Part shown: positions 5,478 to 6,371 of the stretch, in pieces
Position numbering within the stretch: position 1 is the stretch's first letter
How the letters are laid out: every line of letters begins with the position of its first letter
Assembly (NCBI GenBank): GCA_963204845.1
Contig: CAUJIL010000095.1
Coordinates: forward strand, 1-6,371
Length of the DNA: 6,371 bases
Origin: Pseudomonadota bacterium
GTDB taxonomy: Bacteria > Pseudomonadota > Gammaproteobacteria > Pseudomonadales > UBA5518
Direction of reading: 5' to 3'
Position numbers and translations under genes: made by a program
Notes under the pieces: model-generated
What the model saw: only the letters and a program-made list of their open reading frames with translations
What the model was told of the DNA's origin: nothing
Database searches by the model: none

Positions 5478-6228
5478 CACGCTGCAGCTGATCCCGCTCA
5501 CCGGGCTGCCGCTGGTCGAGCCCGGTGATGATGTCGATGGCCTGCTGATCGAGGCGGCGCGCCGGCTGGCCGGCGGTCTGCGCGACGGCGACCTGCTGGT
5601 CGTCGCGCAGAAGATCGTCTCCAAGGCCGAGAACCGCTACGTCGACCTGCGTGACGTGGTGCCCTCGGCGCGTGCGCTCGAGCTCGCCGGTCCCGCCGAC
5701 AAGGATCCGCGGCTGATCGAGGTGATCCTGTCCGAATCGCGCGAGGTGCTGCGCCAGCGTCCCGGTGCGCTGATCGTCGAGCATCGCCTCGGTTATGTGC
5801 ACGCCAACGCCGGCGTCGACCGCTCCAACGTTGCGGATCCGAACAAGGTGCTGTTGCTGCCGCTGGATCCGGACGCCAGCGCGCGGCGCCTGCGCGCGCG
5901 CGCCGCGGCCACCGGGGCGACGATCGCGGTGATCGTCAACGATTCCGCCGGCCGGCCGTGGCGCAACGGGATCATCGGCTTCGCGATCGGCTGTGCGGGA
6001 TTCCGTCCGGTCGTGAACCGGATCGGCGCGCCTGACCTGTTCGGCCGCAAGCTCGAGATCACCGAAGTGGCGGTCGCCGACGAACTCGCGGCAGCGGCGT
6101 CCTTCGTGATGGGACAGGCGGACGAGGCGATCCCCGCGGTGCTGGTGCGCGGTGCCGTGCTCGAGCCCTCCGAGGAGGGCATGGGAGCCCTGCTGCGCGC
6201 GCGCGAGCGCGACCTGTTCCGGCAGTGA
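5470..6228 (+). CDS. cofE: Coenzyme F420-0:L-glutamate ligase
   Basis: CofE adds L-glutamate residues to F420-0 by GTP-dependent ligation, making the poly-glutamylated cofactor. The 252-residue protein has the expected blocks: VAQKIVSKAENR (45-56), NAGVDRSN (113-120), NDSAGRPWRNG (157-167), IGCAGFRPVVNRIGAPDLFGRKL and the helix ADELAAAASFVMGQADEAIPAVLVRG. It corresponds to a stand-alone CofE; the C-terminal nitroreductase-like domain of actinobacterial FbiB is absent. The start is GTG at 5470, overlapping the npdG stop by 8 nt, so translation is probably coupled; no strong Shine-Dalgarno is visible inside npdG. The stop overlaps the cofD start. Assignment is firm from motifs and context. Confidence 0.95.
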   Translation: MSDTLQLIPLTGLPLVEPGDDVDGLLIEAARRLAGGLRDGDLLVVAQKIVSKAENRYVDLRDVVPSARALELAGPADKDPRLIEVILSESREVLRQRPGALIVEHRLGYVHANAGVDRSNVADPNKVLLLPLDPDASARRLRARAAATGATIAVIVNDSAGRPWRNGIIGFAIGCAGFRPVVNRIGAPDLFGRKLEITEVAVADELAAAASFVMGQADEAIPAVLVRGAVLEPSEEGMGALLRARERDLFRQ

Positions 6229-6371
6229 ACCCGGCGCGGCGCGTCCTCGCGATCTCCGGCGGCGTGGGCGGTGCCAAGCTGGCCAGCGGGCTGGCGGCGG
6301 TGCTCGCGCCCGGGGAACTGCTGATCGCGGTGAACACCGGCGACGACTTCGAACACCTCGGCCTCACCATC
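6225..6371 (+). CDS. cofD: 2-phospho-L-lactate transferase (CofD), 3'-truncated by window edge
   Basis: CofD joins the phospho-lactyl (or phosphoenolpyruvyl) moiety from its GDP-activated form to the deazaflavin Fo, yielding F420-0 or its dehydro form. Only 49 codons are present but they are diagnostic: the nucleotide-binding start VLAISGGVGGAKLASGL (7-23) and VNTGDDFEHLGLTI (36-49), whose Asp-rich turn is part of the active site in the family. The start is GTG at 6225-6227, overlapping the cofE TGA in a GTGA arrangement typical of translational coupling. The open frame continues to the last base of the window. The related YvcK/CofD-like proteins also begin with GG-GG, but NTGDDFEHLGL next to cofE favours true CofD. 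Confidence 0.93.
   Translation, partial: MNPARRVLAISGGVGGAKLASGLAAVLAPGELLIAVNTGDDFEHLGLTI

Noticed and set aside
4704..5624. Minus-strand 306-codon frame opposite npdG
   Set aside because: No recognisable motif; it lies antisense to the convincing npdG and cofE frames.

Overview
This is a dense, G+C-rich window with strong G/C preference at third codon positions. It reads as chromosomal DNA of a proteobacterium. The PhaD-like regulator beside a PhaF-type phasin resembles the Pseudomonas polyhydroxyalkanoate (PHA) locus, so Gammaproteobacteria is my best guess, inferred from protein resemblance only. There is no sign of phage, transposon, CRISPR, tRNA or rRNA, and no gene-free stretch longer than 300 bases.

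Layout, left to right: (1) the 3' part of a short-chain dehydrogenase/reductase (SDR), closely followed on the same strand by a fused aminoglycoside-phosphotransferase-like/P-loop kinase protein; (2) a small heat-shock protein (Hsp20) with its own Shine-Dalgarno; (3) a convergent TetR/PhaD-like regulator on the minus strand, divergent from a phasin with a leucine-zipper region and a basic, histone-H1-like tail; (4) a second, complete SDR on the minus strand, convergent with the phasin across a GC-rich hairpin; (5) divergent from that SDR, a tightly overlapping F420 operon: npdG (F420:NADP+ oxidoreductase), cofE (F420-0:L-glutamate ligase) and the first 49 codons of cofD (2-phospho-L-lactate transferase type), which runs off the right edge.

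Two themes stand out. One is carbon storage and stress: regulator, phasin and possibly Hsp20. The other is deazaflavin cofactor F420: cofD makes the F420-0 core, cofE adds glutamates, and NpdG exchanges hydride between NADP(H) and F420. F420 genes are unevenly distributed in Proteobacteria, so having them next to SDR oxidoreductases hints at reductive or degradative metabolism, but no F420-dependent enzyme is visible here. The best non-coding signal is a near-perfect 22-bp palindrome at 4704-4725, between the second SDR and npdG. It contains a -10-like hexamer on each strand, arranged face to face. I do not see a wholly new system; the most unusual points are this palindrome and the F420 operon in a PHA-type genome.
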